Under the pieces are notes generated by a model. That model did not search any database. It was given only the letters and a program-made list of their open reading frames with translations, and was not told the DNA's origin. From Prinsepia uniflora (lineage: Eukaryota > Streptophyta > Magnoliopsida > Rosales > Rosaceae), in NCBI GenBank assembly GCA_032719365.1, contig CM064873.1, positions 43,686,332 through 43,750,331 on the forward strand: a stretch of 64,000 nt of DNA, read 5' to 3'. The translations under genes were made by a program, and so were the position numbers. Within the stretch, counting starts at the first letter, position 1; every line of letters starts with the position of its first letter. Shown here piece after piece: positions 13,022 to 26,200 of the stretch.

Positions 13022-13389
13022 TGGGCGATCCTGACGTCGCCTCTCCCCCGAAGGTTGTCGCGATTGGTGTGCCGCCAGACTGGCCTCGACACGCACCGCT
13101 GCGTCGACCATATCTCTCAGAGAAGCATGAGTGGTGGCAGTCACGCTGGCCCGGATCTCCCCTCGGAGTCCAAGCTCAAACCGCTGGCATTTGTCCTCCT
13201 CCGTGCTTACGAATGAAGCAGCGAACCGGGAAAGTTTCCCGAAAGTTTGCTCGTAGTCCGCAACGGACATATCACCCTGCTCCAGCCGCAGGAATTCCGC
13301 CTCCCGCGCCGCGCGAAAGGATCGCGGGTAGTACTGGTCCAGAAATCTGGAACGGAAAGCTTCCCAAGTAGTGGTATGGACAGACCACC
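13022..13389 (-). pseudogene. Element E gag, middle fragment
   Basis: Minus-strand coding fragment of the RetroGag domain. It includes TTWEAFRSRFLDQYYPRSFR, a core with SVADYEQTFGKLSRFA and EEDKCQRFELGLRGEIR, and a basic GERRRQDRP tail. It is bounded by solo LTR G on the 3' side and solo LTR F on the 5' side. It is in frame with the pol part across G and continues the N-terminal fragment across F. Confidence 0.9.
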
Positions 13390-16155
13390 TGACAGGACCC
13401 GCCCCGATCCCACAGGGACCACAAGGGGACGTGCCCTGCTCCCGTCTGACACCCAATAATTCATACCAATTTTAACCTCCAAACATTTAAAAGCATAAAT
13501 AACCAAATTAAAGTCATACATCAAATCCGAATTAAACGAATGTCAGACAAGGGATATAATTCAAAAATACAAATTTGCGAGCACGACTCTAAAGTAAACC
13601 TGCGGGTACACCGCCCAGCAGGGGTTCAGGTACGCAGAAGTAGATCTATGCCTCAGCCTCTGGTTCCTCCTCTACCTCAGTTTCCCGACCTGGAGGGGTT
13701 ATCAAAACATTAAGGGTGAGTGGACCGAAACACAAGTTTATGAAATCGTTTGATAAGTAAAACATATAATTTACCCCTCCGTTTTCCAAACATGCGTGCA
13801 ACATAATTCAAAATCAATAACCATATAATATGAACCATAAGGCATATAATAAAACCATAACCATAATTTTAGTTGCTGCACTATACACTCCAATCCCGAC
13901 ATCCCTGATGTCTGACGTCCCTGACGTCCAATAAGGTCACAATCACAAGGCTACGCGTGCCACTCGGGTCTCAATTTCCGAGTTCAATCCCCGAACCCCG
14001 TTCGGGTACAGCATCCCCGATGCTTAGCGTCATAGACGCTGGACGTTCAAGACGTCCGTGACCTCTCCGGGGTACCTCATCCGGAGGAGACAATACAATA
14101 TGGAAGGATCTATACAGTGCAGTAACAAATACATTTTATTGATATCCACATGCAAACATATATATACATAGATAGAATCCGAACCAATCATTCAGTTTCA
14201 TCGGACGGGTCTCAAGCCCAAATACCGTGAAACGTGCCATAACCATATTTTCCATATCATCAAAACCATCATTGTTTTAGCATGTGAATAAGTATAATAA
14301 AACCAGAAAACATTTATGCACACAAGGGTTTAAGAAAATGGCCCACTCACAGTACAGTCCTGCTAGAAACCGAACGTATAGCCTCGTCCTGGTACAAATG
14401 TACAATCCCTGTCAAGTCCAAAGTATTCGTAAAGATCAATACAAACCCCTAACATTCAACCATGAAAGCCTAGGTCGAAACCGACCCGGGAAAGCCACCC
14501 GAACGCGCTTTCCAAGGCAATAAACCTTATTTTGACCAACTTAAAGATCTCCGATCGACCCGAAATCACCGCCATTGGATCCGGATCGTCGAAACCTAAA
14601 GAATGGTGGTGGTCCCACCAGAAACACTGTTCACACGCGCCCCCACGCGCCGGTCAACGCGGCGGTCAACGCAGGAACAGTTCCTGCTGACGTCATCGCT
14701 GACGTCACTGCTGACGTCAGCATGACGTCATGCTGACGTCATCTGACAGGTGCCACGTGTCAACATCTGAATGGTCCACCACACTGATCTGTCAGACCAC
14801 GTGTCAGATCTGACATGTGCCACGTGTCAGTACGGCACTGGTCCACGTCACTAACATGTCAGTGACACGTGGCAGTCCCTGACTGGTCCACGTCACTGAC
14901 ATGTCAGTGCTGACTGTGCACTAACATGTGACACGTGTCGGCTCACGGTTGGTCCACGTCATCTGACAGACTGACAGGGTGCCACGTCATCACCGCTGTC
15001 CTCAGACGGGTTAACCCGTTTTCCTGCAACTCGGGTCGATCAGACCCGCGATCACGACCCGGTTGCCATTTCTTCATTTCTGGATCATTTTCATTCCTTT
15101 CATTTCCTAATTACTCGTCTTAGTCCCTAGATTGGTTCTATGTAAATAGAATTGAGAAAAAGGGATTGAATCGAGGGCCTACCTCGAAGAACAGCACCGG
15201 CCTCCCGTCGCAGTTGTGCCACCGCCCTGAGCTCCACCGGCCACGGGCTCAAATCCAGAAGGTTCCTGGAGGTTCCTAGAGTTGATTAGGATTCATAACG
15301 GACCAATTTAAACGTGGGAAATGGTTTTACCAAAAATCTGGGTTGAAACCGCCACGGGTTTCCCCTGCTTCCTTCCTCGCCGCCGTCCTCCGCCGTGCTC
15401 ACTGCCGTCGCTCAGTCTCCCCAGGGAGTCCCCCAACACGCAGACACAGTGAGTGGATGGTTAGCTGGGATGCTTGATCGAAATGGACAGAGTGTTCTAC
15501 GGGTAAGAATTATAAAGAAATGGAGGGAAAGAACGGACGGCCCAGATTTGATCTCCAAGATTAGATCAAGGGCTCAGATTAGATCAGGGGTTTTCAATCC
15601 AAGGGCTGGAATTTAAAGCTGATTTAAATGTTAATTAATCCAATAGTGGATCTGATCCAATCTGGCCAATGGGTGAGTGACACTTGTCACTCCCCAGGTG
15701 TCCTTCAATCAGAATTTCTGAATATAATATTCGACACGAAAACCGAGACCCGAACTTCCCGAATTCACGTTTCTGACCATAACTTCCTCGTACGAAGTCC
15801 GATTTCGGCGTGCCGCCTGTCTACGGACTCAGGACGTCGAGGCCTACCCAACGGTCCTTGAGTCAACTGAAAATTAGTTGTCAAAAGAAAAGTCAACATT
15901 TTCCCCCGAGAGTCCAAATTACGGTAATGCCCCTGAACTTCCGAAAGTCATAACTTTTACCCTGATCGTCCGAATTGGACGTGCCACCTGTCTATGAACT
16001 CGTGACGTCCCGAACTACGTCACGGTCATAGGTCAAAGTCCATTTAGTTCATCAATCAAAAAGTCAACATTTGACCATACCAATCACAAGGGTAAAATCG
16101 TCAAATCACACAATAAATTACAATATGGGAATCCTCGAATTTCCGGGGTGTTACA
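13390..16155 (-). mobile_element. Solo LTR F (E family) inside E gag
   Basis: 2766 bp, on + TGACAGGACCCGCC...GGTGTTACA, flanked by CCACC at 13385-13389 and 16156-16160. It is a close relative of E's own LTRs but keeps the segment lost from E's left LTR. No internal region or primer site is attached, so it is a solo LTR left by recombination between the LTRs of a second E-family insertion. Confidence 0.92.
14698..14990 (-). promoter_or_regulatory. Palindrome-rich U3 module in solo LTR F
   Basis: The same TGACGTCA / CACGTG / TGACATGTCA cluster as in E's LTRs, with small internal deletions. The regulatory role is inferred. Confidence 0.55.
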
Positions 16156-16428
16156 CCACCCAGACATTTCGAGTCCGTGCCACCACTGGTAGGCTCCTCC
16201 TTCCAGCAAGAAGGCCGCCAAAGTCACTCGTTCGCCCGGAGGGTAATGCATCACCGAGAAGATCCTCTCCCATTTGGTGATCCAGTCGTGAGCATCCTCG
16301 GGGTTTGATCCCCCGCAGAAAGGAGTGGCTCCCAAACGTTGAGCCCTTTCAATGCTCGCGCATTCCATCTCTCTTTCCAGATCCTCGTCAGTTCGTGTAT
16401 GAGGAATTCTCCTAGGAGGCATAACCAA
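16156..16428 (-). pseudogene. Element E gag, N-terminal fragment
   Basis: Starts at an ATG at 16428 (or the in-frame ATG at 16422, MPPRR, which matches the start style of the B gag). It includes ERAQRLGATPFCGG, DAHDWITKWERIF and AFLLEGGAYQWW, the N-terminal half of RetroGag. It runs directly into solo LTR F at 16155. The start lies about 110 bp inside the primer-binding site, as expected for a Ty3/Gypsy gag. Confidence 0.9.
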
Positions 16429-16539
16429 CTGTCAAGAGGCATAGATCAGAAAACAATATTCTTAAAAGTCGAAAAGTAACTAGTACTAATCGCTAGTCTA
16501 GCATGCTGACCAATACCCTAGTACTGACCACAACCTAGT

Positions 16540-16551
16540 GCTCTGATACCA
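16540..16551 (-). other. Primer-binding site of element E
   Basis: GCTCTGATACCA on +, the reverse complement of TGGTATCAGAGC (initiator tRNA-Met), 3 nt from the LTR that starts at 16555. Confidence 0.92.
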
Positions 16552-16554
16552 AGC

Positions 16555-17213
16555 TGACAGGACCCGCCCCGATCCCACAAGGACCACAAGGGGACGTGCC
16601 CTGCTCCCGTCTGACACCCAATAATTCATACCAATTTTAACCTCAAAACATCAAATGCATAAATAACCAAATTAAAGTCATACATCAAATCCGAATTAAA
16701 CGAATGTCAGACAAGGGATGAAAACCAAAATTACAAGATGCGAGCACGACTCTAAAGTAAACCGGCGGGTACACCGCTCAACAGGGGATCAGGTACGCAA
16801 AATGTAGATCTACGCCTCAGCCTCAGGTTCCTCCTCTACCTCAGTTTCCCGACCTGGAGGGGTTATCAAAACATTAAGGGTGAGTGGACCGAAACTCAAG
16901 TTTATGAAATCGTTTGATAATTAAAACATAAAATTTACCCCTCCGTTTTCCAAACATGCGTGCATCATTATTCAAAATCATAAACCATATAATATGAACC
17001 ATAAGGCATGTAATAAAACCATAAGTATAATTTTAGTTGCTGCACTATACACTCCAATCCCGACATCCCTGATGTCTGACGTCCCTGACGTCCAATAGGT
17101 CACAATCACAAGGCTACGCGTGCCACTCGGGTCTCAATTTCCGAGTTCATTCCCCGAACCCCGTTCGGGTACTGCATCCCCGATGCTTAGCGTCATAGAC
17201 GCTGGACGTACTA
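16555..17213 (-). mobile_element. Element E, 5' LTR, first segment
   Basis: Begins TGACAGGACCCGCCCCGATC like the left LTR and is colinear with 2833-3489. It is interrupted at 17213/17214 by element A, whose TSD TACTA is the last five bases here (17209-17213). The LTR resumes at 36517. Confidence 0.92.
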
Positions 17214-20200
17214 TGTAATGACCCGTCCCGAATATCGGGATTGAATATTAACTAATTATGAATTAGAATGACTAATCGGGGATTAGTTGAGTGAAATCGG
17301 ACGAAACGTGCAAAATGACCGTTTTGCCCCTAGCGTGGGCAAAATGTTGACTTTTAGTTCGGGCGGTCAAATGGACTTTGACCGATGACTGTGACGTAGT
17401 TCGGGACGTCACGAGTTCATAGACAGGTGGCACGTTCAATTCCGACATTCGTACAGAAAGTTATGATGTTCGGAAGTTGAGGGGTATTTTGGTAATTTGG
17501 CATAGTAGGGGCCAAATGTTGACTTTTTGGCCGGGAAGTCCAACGGACGAGGGCCAAGGACCGTTACGTAGGTCTCGTCGATGCGAATCCAACGACAGGC
17601 GGCATGCTGAAATCGGAGATTCGACGACGAAGTTATGGTCACGGAATCGGGCTCGATTAACCGAACGAACTGGGATTAAAATAATATTTTAATGTGAACA
17701 GTACTCGGTGACTGTGCACATCCGGATGAGTGACAAGTGTCACCCATCCCTTGTTTCCAACTCCATGTTTCCCTCCAAACACCATCATCACCCCTAATCA
17801 TCATGTTCTCCACCATTTTCCTTTATTTGAAATTTCTTCAAACCGTGCACATTTTGGGGAGGGATTGAACTGGGAGAATTGGCTCCCTTTCTCTGCCGTT
17901 TTTGTGAGAAAAATGAGAGTTGGAATGACTGGACTAACAAGGGAAACACGAGGGGTTGTGAGTGTGAGGAATTCTGGGTTTCGAATTTTAGAAATTTTGG
18001 GGGGAAAATTCAATTGTTGCGAATTGAGCCGTGAGGAGTGGAATTGAAGCTCGAGTTAGCTTCCTGAGATCAGTACGAGTCGATCCACATCGAAAACACG
18101 AAGAATTGGCAACGTTTTGGCTCTGAACACACTTGGTGACAGAGGAGGAAATTCGAGATTGTGTCGAGGAATTGGAGGCTTCGATGGATGAAATTGAGCT
18201 GGGGATTACGTTCCTGAGGATCCCACGATGCTTCTGGAAGGATCAATTGAAAGAAAACGGTTGTGATTGGCTGAACTCCATGGTTGCACAGTACACGGAT
18301 GTTCGAGTTTGAGTCGTGAAGATTGAGCAATGGATTGATGCAATTGAGTTGGGGGAAAGGTTTACCTGAGATCAATAAAGCTTCTTGATGAATCAATTTG
18401 GGGAAATCTTGTGGAATTGAGGTAATTCGACTGATGAACAGTGGCCGGAGGCCCTTCGATTGTTCATCCTTGATCGTGAGGATTGAGGTAATGTTTCAAG
18501 TAATTGATGTTACAGAACCCTAATTGAACTTATAACGGAACTCACTGAATGCTCAATTGATGAAAACAGTGTGGAATTGACTGAAAACCAGCCGGGTCTG
18601 ATCGCGGGTTAAATGACCCGTTTACCAGACAAACGGGCATGAACGATGACACTGTAGCTGGCGCGTGGATTTCACGCGCAGCCACTCACGGCGGCGCGTG
18701 AGGGCGCATCCGGCCTAGTCTCAAGGTGAGGTCAACATGACTTTTGATCCTCTCAGTGTAACGAACATTTTGACGTTGATTTCGATGAAATCGGATATTG
18801 TTTCGATAATGATCCGCGTATCCGAAGTTTTGTTTTACGTTTAAAATACGTATTTAAATTCCGGAAAAATTGGGGAAAATTATATGGAGTATTTTGAGAT
18901 GTTGGTAACCCTCTATATTGATTTTGGACAGGAGTTGTGATTTCCAGATTTTACGGAAAAACGTGCAGCTCGGAAACGGACCATTTTGGACGGTGTGTGT
19001 GAGTGGACTTTGTTTTCTAACCGTGATGCATGCATATATGATTTAAAATGCTTTATTATATGATTTGATATGCTTTGGCATGATTGGTATTTCAATTCGG
19101 TGATTTCTCGGTTTTGTGATTATTATATTATTATATTCTGGCACGATTTTCGAGAAATCATGAAATTGGTTAAACATGATATTGTGGGCGTGAGAACCCA
19201 AGTAAATAATGATTTTGACTCGGATTTGGAGTTACATGTGAATTTGATGATTTTTGGTATCCTCGTGATTTTGTGATTATTTTAATCAGTCTTTCGGGCA
19301 CGTTTTACGAGGAACGTGCAAATGATGTTTTGGGCTAAAGCCCGGATTGAAAATGATGTTTTGACTCGGGTTATGAGTCAGGAAGTTGAAAATTATATTT
19401 GGACTCGGATTATGAGTCAGTGATTGATTTTATGAATTTACGTGATCGTGGCAACTCGGGTTTACGGTTGCACGGATTTACGTGATATTGATATTTTGAG
19501 CTTGAGGAATTGTATTTCCATGTGATGACATGATGATATTGATGATTTTCGGATTTATAAAGTAAATCGGGACTTGGGGCTGAGACCCTGTGTTGAGATA
19601 TGATTTGGTTTTTAATGCAACTGTTTTTCACTGGTTTTTGTGATGGTGATATGTTGCGGATATTTAGGGCTTTCGGGAGAAAATATGTTTTTCCCCGGAG
19701 TGCACCCTGGAGATAACGCTCGCCTTCGGGATGGAAGTGTTTACCCCGAAGAGGTCACGTAGCACGATCTTTGTCTTGCAGCCCAGGGGAGGCTTGACTC
19801 AGGTCATATGTGCTGGATTATATGGATCGGTAAGTGATGTGTTCACGAGATCCGGATCGTCGGCTGGTGAGGGTTTTTCCCAGCGACGGATTGCTGACTG
19901 ATGATGTGTTCACAGCAGCGGATGCTCGGATTTTGAGCGGTCCTTGAGCCTATTGATATGCACGCGTTGTAGGGATAAACGTGACTCTAAGCAACAGGAT
20001 ATGGAAATAAGTCCCGTGGTTTATGGAAAATGATTTTGTGGAAACTGTGGTTTAGCGGTTAAAATGATTTAAAGAAACTGTGAACCTTTTGAGTTGTTAA
20101 ACTGATTTGGTGAACATGAGTTTTTGTGGACCATGGGAAAATATGTTTTGATTTTATCGGTCCACTGTTCATACTTGAATGATTTCATACTATTACTCAT

Positions 20201-20492
20201 GTTTTACGTTATGCATGCAAGTTTGTGAAAACTGGAGGGTAAGAATATATTTTGGTAAATGTTTTTCTAAGAGGTCATTTTTGTCCACTCACACCTTTTC
20301 TGTTTTGTTAACCCTTCAGGTCGTGGCGCGTTGTTCGAGGCTATTCTAGAGGTGGAGGTATGTGCGGGCACAGGCGCAAAAATTCCCTTGTCTGGCAGGT
20401 ATTGAAGGGTAGTTTCGGACTTTCAGTTGACTTGTCAGACGGGAGCAGGACCGTGTACGGTTTTTAACGTCCAGTTGGGACGGGTCCTGTCA
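17214..20492 (+). mobile_element. Element A, 5' LTR
   Basis: 3279 bp, TGTAATGACCC...GGGTCCTGTCA. Its partner is 23854-26200 joined to 35585-36516, the same length once B and one TSD are removed. About 12 mismatches were seen by eye in 3279 bp (about 0.4%), so the element is young. Short open frames in it recur identically in the second LTR and are not genes. Confidence 0.94.
17724..17749. promoter_or_regulatory. Conserved LTR palindrome (A 5' LTR)
   Basis: A 12-bp arm GGATGAGTGACA and its complement surround a 2-bp centre, with one mismatch here. The equivalent palindrome is at 28898-28923 and 35044-35069 (B), 43641-43666 (X, perfect), 38153-38176 (E) and 15672-15695 (F). Each lies about 480-520 bp from the LTR 5' end. 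The function is unknown. Confidence 0.6.
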
Positions 20493-20495
20493 AGT

Positions 20496-20507
20496 TGGTA
20501 TCAGAGC
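20496..20507 (+). other. Primer-binding site of element A
   Basis: TGGTATCAGAGC, 3 nt after the LTR end at 20492, complementary to initiator tRNA-Met. Confidence 0.92.
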
Positions 20508-23500
20508 ACTAGGTTGCTGATGCTGTTGCCATGCCATACCTCCGGAACGTGAGCCTCGTGCGCGACCTGGTAGTGAGATGGGTATATTAGGGTATTTGAG
20601 ACCTTGTGATTAATCTTGGAATGTAATTGACCTTGGTTTGTGGGTCAGATATTAATTTGTGTAGCTACGACTTACTAATTGTCGAATCAGTATTCTTGTG
20701 GGTCTTAGGATTTGTTGGATCTAGAGGCTTGGAAGGTAGCACAATTGGGTAGGTTGGACCCAGGATGAGATTATTCTCAGTAATTCCTTGTACGAAATGT
20801 GAGTTCCCAACGTCTAGAGTGTGTTGGGGGATTCCTAGGTTTGGAATGTGGTATTGATGTGGTTCACCGGCGGTAATTTGCTGGGTGACCGGGTATGCCA
20901 GGGATGGCATAGCTGAATGAATCAAGAATTCGGTTAGGACTCGAGATGAGTCATGGTAATATCTTAAGTCTCAGGAGCTGTCGGGTTTTGAGGGACCCTA
21001 GGTAGTAATCGCGGAACCTAAGGTGGGATGTTTGGTTCGGAAATGTGTGTTGGCGGGTGGTTTGACTCTTAATGACTTTTCGAAGTCGAGACCGAGTGAC
21101 GATTGTGTCAGGTCTAATCATGTCAGCTTTAGTGGTGGAACTGCAATCCACAGTCGGGGTTGGTACTTGTCGAAGGAATCCCAGAGTGGGGATACACGGT
21201 AGTTGTACGAGTACTTGATTCCATTGGATGTGGAGTCTCGATAGTGATGTCTGGTGGTTGGGTCTGCACAAGTCTGTGGCAGGCACTACTACCGAGAGTG
21301 GTTGTTGAGAATCGGGGGGACGTCAGGGGACGTTTCTTTTTCTCACATGAGTTGTCAGGGTGATGGTACCTAGAGTTGTTAGGTACGAAGGAGGCAGAGT
21401 TTCTCCTATTCGAGCGGAGGTACGGGGTCGTCGCTTGTTATGAGCGGAGATCCAGGGTTGTCAGTTTTGCACACGGTGTGCTCATACTGATACTGTTGTC
21501 TGTGTACTGGTGTGGGTGCCGGTGTGGTGCTGACGATGAGTCACGAGTCGGGTTGTGACATCGTCGAGTTGGGTATGTGTCAGTAACCAGTCCAAAGGGG
21601 ACACGTGGTTGGTGTCCGAGTCCGATGGTTCCAACATGGTTGGACCTACGGAATCATGAGAGGTTGTGTTTGAAGAGGATTGCGGGTTTTCCGCATGGGG
21701 ATTAGGTATTCTGAAGTCATCAAGGGTGACTTCTTATTTTCTGCTTGGTGGCAGATAATGTTGGGTTACATGGCGTGGGGAGTGCAGTGAGTTTTGTTTG
21801 CATCCACGTAGGATGAATATTGGTGTCATTGTTTTGGATCATCCTTGGTTTTCCCTAGGTAGGATGGCAAGGATAGATACGAGGTAATCAGTAAGGGTGT
21901 AAGACCTTGTGGTTCCTAGTTGTTGACTGTGTGGATCCTAGGTGGATCGGGTTAGTAATGTCGTGGACTTTGGGCATTGTGACGATCTAGGATCGTGATG
22001 TTCACAGTCGGCTGACGTCGTAATGGATCTGGGTCGTGATTTCGATGATCCAGATTGGGTGAGAGTTTATCACTCTTACGTCGGTATGTGAGTCATAAAT
22101 GACGGGACTGAACTTCTTTTCGAAGTGGAGCCCCTTATGGTATGTTACTCGAGCGAGTAGGTTTTCGACGGGGTCGAATTTGGTCAGCCTTAGAGTTGTG
22201 ACGGATGGGATTGGCTTCCTTATGAAGTCCATCGGATGTAATGTGTTACTCGCTTGAACTGGTAACCGATAGGTTCGGTTTTGGTGTGTCCGAGTGGACG
22301 TGAACTAGATTTCGGGTTTTGGAATCGAATTTCTGGGTGACGATTCAGGATTTGATTCAGGAACTTGAAAGTGGAATACTGGATTTGGGTGCGGAATGAT
22401 TATTCCAAATGCTAGCTTACGGAATAATGATTTCGGATTCGGATTTGGACATGAATTAAAAACTGTGATGTATGGATTTGGATTCGGGATTTCTTACGAA
22501 ATTGCGGATTCGGATTTGGTATTGAAACTAGCTGATTGGTGGAGTTTCGATTTGTCTCTTGCTGGTTTGGGCAAATGGACTTCATTATTGGAACGTGTTT
22601 GGCTATGACCTAGGTGGTTGTAGTCTGGTCAAGGGACAGATGTACGTACCTTGTACGTGGTTTGGGGGTATGATATTTTGCAGATTTGTGGTGGCCGGGG
22701 TTGATGTGAATCCCGGGAGAACTCGTTGTTTTTCCCTGTGGACACGTTGATGTGTCATTTTGAGTGTTGTCATTTGGCGAGGTGTTTTGGGTAGCATAGG
22801 ACAAGGATTGTCGATGTTAGCAAAACCCTCAAGCTTTTTACTTTTTCCTTACCTGGTTTGGGATCGACCATATTGGTCTATGGGTCGAGTACTGGGGTCC
22901 AGCTGTAGGATCTTGCTTGGTGTACGATGTACTGTATCGTATGGACGAGGGTACTTGATACCTAGTGACGGTACATGGGATATACCAGTGTTGTGTCGAT
23001 AAACGTGTTGGTGTTTGGCTTGGTTCCAATACCATTGGTTTTGGGTTGTGAACGTGAACTGGACATTTAACACGATGCACTGGGCAGAATAATTCTGATG
23101 ATTTCAGTGATTGTTTGAGCAGGTGCTCTTAGCCAAGGTCGGCTAGTATAACTCTAGTGTTGAGTTGTGTGATTACTGCTAGGCTTGTGTTCAACGTGTT
23201 CCAGATGCACCGTCTGATTGAGTGTGATGACGGTATGCGTATACTCAGGATGAGTGAGTTGGTGGTTGGTGTGACCGCAAGTTGCTTTGCGGCGAGATAT
23301 TACCTTGTCGTGACCTTACCAGCATCTGGGATCGCTGAGGGGGTGACAGTTGTGGTAACTGCTGTAGGTATTTGTCGCAGGATTAAGTTTGCCCTGCGAG
23401 GGGAGATCATGTTGTTGATCTTGTGCTACATTGACGGACGTCGCAGTATGGTGTGTTGTCACTGATTTGTTACTTGTTGGCGCTTTACTAGGGTGGTAAA

Positions 23501-23817
23501 GCTTGGTAGTGACAGTTTGGCTTGTGGTGTCGGATTGGACTGACTAGTGAGTTTTGGTGACTCTCTATGAGAGCGAAGATCAGGGCACATTAGTGAGTAT
23601 GTGGGGCTGACAAGCTGAAGGAGTCAGCTTAACGGTGACATTGCCAATTTCTGGTAATCAATTTCATTCGAGGTAGTCGAGTGTAGTCAGTACGACGTGC
23701 ATCTGTGATGTGACGTCTGAGTGCAGACGAGTTCTGTGTTGGCTAGTGGGTGTACAGGTGTACACGTGACGTGTGCCATTTGTTTTCCACGAGGTAGTTG
23801 TGGAATACGGATAGTTG

Positions 23818-23853
23818 GAATTTCGGGGACGAAATTCTTTAAGGAGGGAAGGT
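23818..23853 (+). other. Element A polypurine tract and hairpin
   Basis: A perfect 8-bp inverted repeat (GAATTTCG, 4-nt loop, CGAAATTC) at 23818-23837 is followed by the purine run AAGGAGGGAAGGT abutting the 3' LTR at 23854. Confidence 0.85.
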
Positions 23854-26200
23854 TGTAATGACCCGTCCCGAATATCGGGATTGAATATTAACTAATTATG
23901 AATTAGAATGACTAATCGGGGATTAGTTGAGTGAAATCGGACGAAACGTGCAAAATGACCGTTTTGCCCCTAGCGTGGGCAAAATGTTGACTTTTAGTTC
24001 GGGCGGTCAAATGGACTTTGACCGATGACTGTGACGTAGTTCGGGACGTCACGAGTTCATAGACAGGTGGCACGTTCAATTCCGACATTCGTACAGAAAG
24101 TTATGATGTTCGGAAGTTGAGGGGTATTTTGGTAATTTGGCATAGTAGGGGCCAAATGTTGACTTTTTGGCCGGGAAGTCCAACGGACGAGGGCCAAGGA
24201 CCGTTACGTAGGTCTCGTCGATGCGAATCCAACGACAGGCGGCATGCTGAAATCGGAGATTCGACGACGAAGTTATGGTCACGGAATCGGGCTCGATTAA
24301 CCGAACGAACTGGGATTAAAATAATATTTTAATGTGAACAGTACCCGGTGACTGTGCACATCCGGATGAGTGACAAGTGTCACCCATCCCTTGTTTCCAA
24401 CTCCATGTTTCCCTCCAAACACCATCATCACCCCTAATCATCATGTTCTCCACCATTTTCCTTTATTTGAAATTTCTTCAAACCGTGCACATTTTGGGGA
24501 GGGATTGAACTGGGAGAATTGGCTCCCTTTCTCTGCCGTTTTTGTGAGAAAAATGAGAGTTGGAATGACTGGACTAACAAGGGAAACACGAGGGGTTGTG
24601 AGTGTGAGGAATTCTGGGTTTCGAATTTTAGAAATTTTGGGGGGAAAATTCAATTGTTGCGAATTGAGCCGTGAGAAGTGGAATTGAAGCTCGAGTTAGC
24701 TTCCTGAGATCAGTACGAGTCGATCCACATCGAAAACACGAAGAATTGGCAACGTTTTGGCTCTGAACACACTTGGTGACAGAGGAGGAAATTCGAGATT
24801 GTGTCGAGGAATTGGAGGCTTCGATGGATGAAATTGAGCTGGGGATTACGTTCCTGAGGATCCCACGATGCTTCTGGAAGGATCAATTGAAAGAAAACGG
24901 TTGTGATTGGCTGAACTCCATGGTTGCACAGTACACGGATGTTCGAGTTTGAGTCGTGAAGATTGAGCAATGGATTGATGCAATTGAGTTGGGGGAAAGG
25001 TTTACCTGAGATCAATAAAGCTTCTTGATGAATCAATTTGGGGAAATCTTGTGGAATTGAGGTAATTCGACTGATGAACAGTGGCCGGAGGCCCTTCGAT
25101 TGTTCATCCTTGATCGTGAGGATTGAGGTAATGTTTCAAGTAATTGATGTTACAGAACCCTAATTGAACTTATAACGGAACTCACTGAATGCTCAATTGA
25201 TGAAAACAGTGTGGAATTGACTGAAAACCAGCCGGGTCTGATCGCGGGTTAAACGACCCGTTTACCAGACAAACGGGCATGAACGATGACACTGTAGCTG
25301 GCGCGTGGATTTCACGCGCAGCCACTCACGGCGGCGCGTGAGGGCGCGTCCGGCCTAGTCTCAAGGTGAGGTCAACATGACTTTTGATCCTCTCAGTGTA
25401 ACGAACATTTTGACGTTGATTTCGATGAAATCGGATATTGTTTCGATAATGTTCCGCGTATCCGAAGTTTTGTTTTACGTTTAAAATATGTATTTAAATT
25501 CCGGAAAAATTGGGGAAAATTATATGGAGTATTTTGAGATGTTGGTAACCCTCTATATTGATTTTGGACAGGAGTTGTGATTTCCAGATTTTACGGAAAA
25601 ACGTGCAGCTCGGAAACGGACCATTTTGGACGGTGTGTGTGAGTGGACTTTGTTTTCTAACCGTGATGCATGCATATATGATTTAAAATGCTTTATTATA
25701 TGATTTGATATGCTTTGGCATGATTGGTATTTCAATTCGGTGATTTCTCGGTTTTGTGATTATTATATTATTATATTCTGGCACGATTTTCGAGAAATCA
25801 TGAAATTGGTTAAACATGATATTGTGGGCGTGAGAACCCAAGTAAATAATGATTTTGACTCGGATTTGGAGTTACATGTGAATTTGATGATTTTTGGTAT
25901 CCTCGTGATTTTGTGATTATTTTAATCAGTCTTTCGGGCACGTTTTACGAGGAACGTGCAAATGATGTTTTGGGCTAAAGCCCGGATTGAAAATGATGTT
26001 TTGACTCGGGTTATGAGTCAGGAAGTTGAAAATTATATTTGGACTCGGATTATGAGTCAGTGATTGATTTTATGAATTTACGTGATCGTGGCAACTCGGG
26101 TTTACGGTTGCACGGATTTACGTGATATTGATATTTTGAGCTTGAGGAATTGTATTTCCATGTGATGACATGATGATATTGATGATTTTCGGATTTATAA
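23854..26200 (+). mobile_element. Element A, 3' LTR, first segment
   Basis: Colinear with 17214-19560. It is interrupted after TATAA (26196-26200) by element B. It resumes at 35580 with the second copy of TATAA. Confidence 0.94.

Larger units (their letters stand above)
20493..23853 (+). mobile_element. Element A internal region, no intact coding sequence (nonautonomous)
   Basis: 3361 bp between primer site and polypurine tract. No gag, protease, RT or integrase motif is visible in any frame. The longest open frame, 102 codons at 23157-23465, has a counterpart in B, but the differences between them are mostly amino-acid-changing, which argues against a protein. Blocks are shared with the internal regions of B (in reverse), X and Z. 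The pattern fits a large nonautonomous derivative that keeps only sequences needed in cis. Confidence 0.85.

Noticed and set aside
17730..18396. Repeated open frames in A's LTRs (also at 24370-25036) as conserved host genes.
   Set aside because: They are identical only because the two LTRs are nearly identical; no domain is recognisable and both strands are open by chance.
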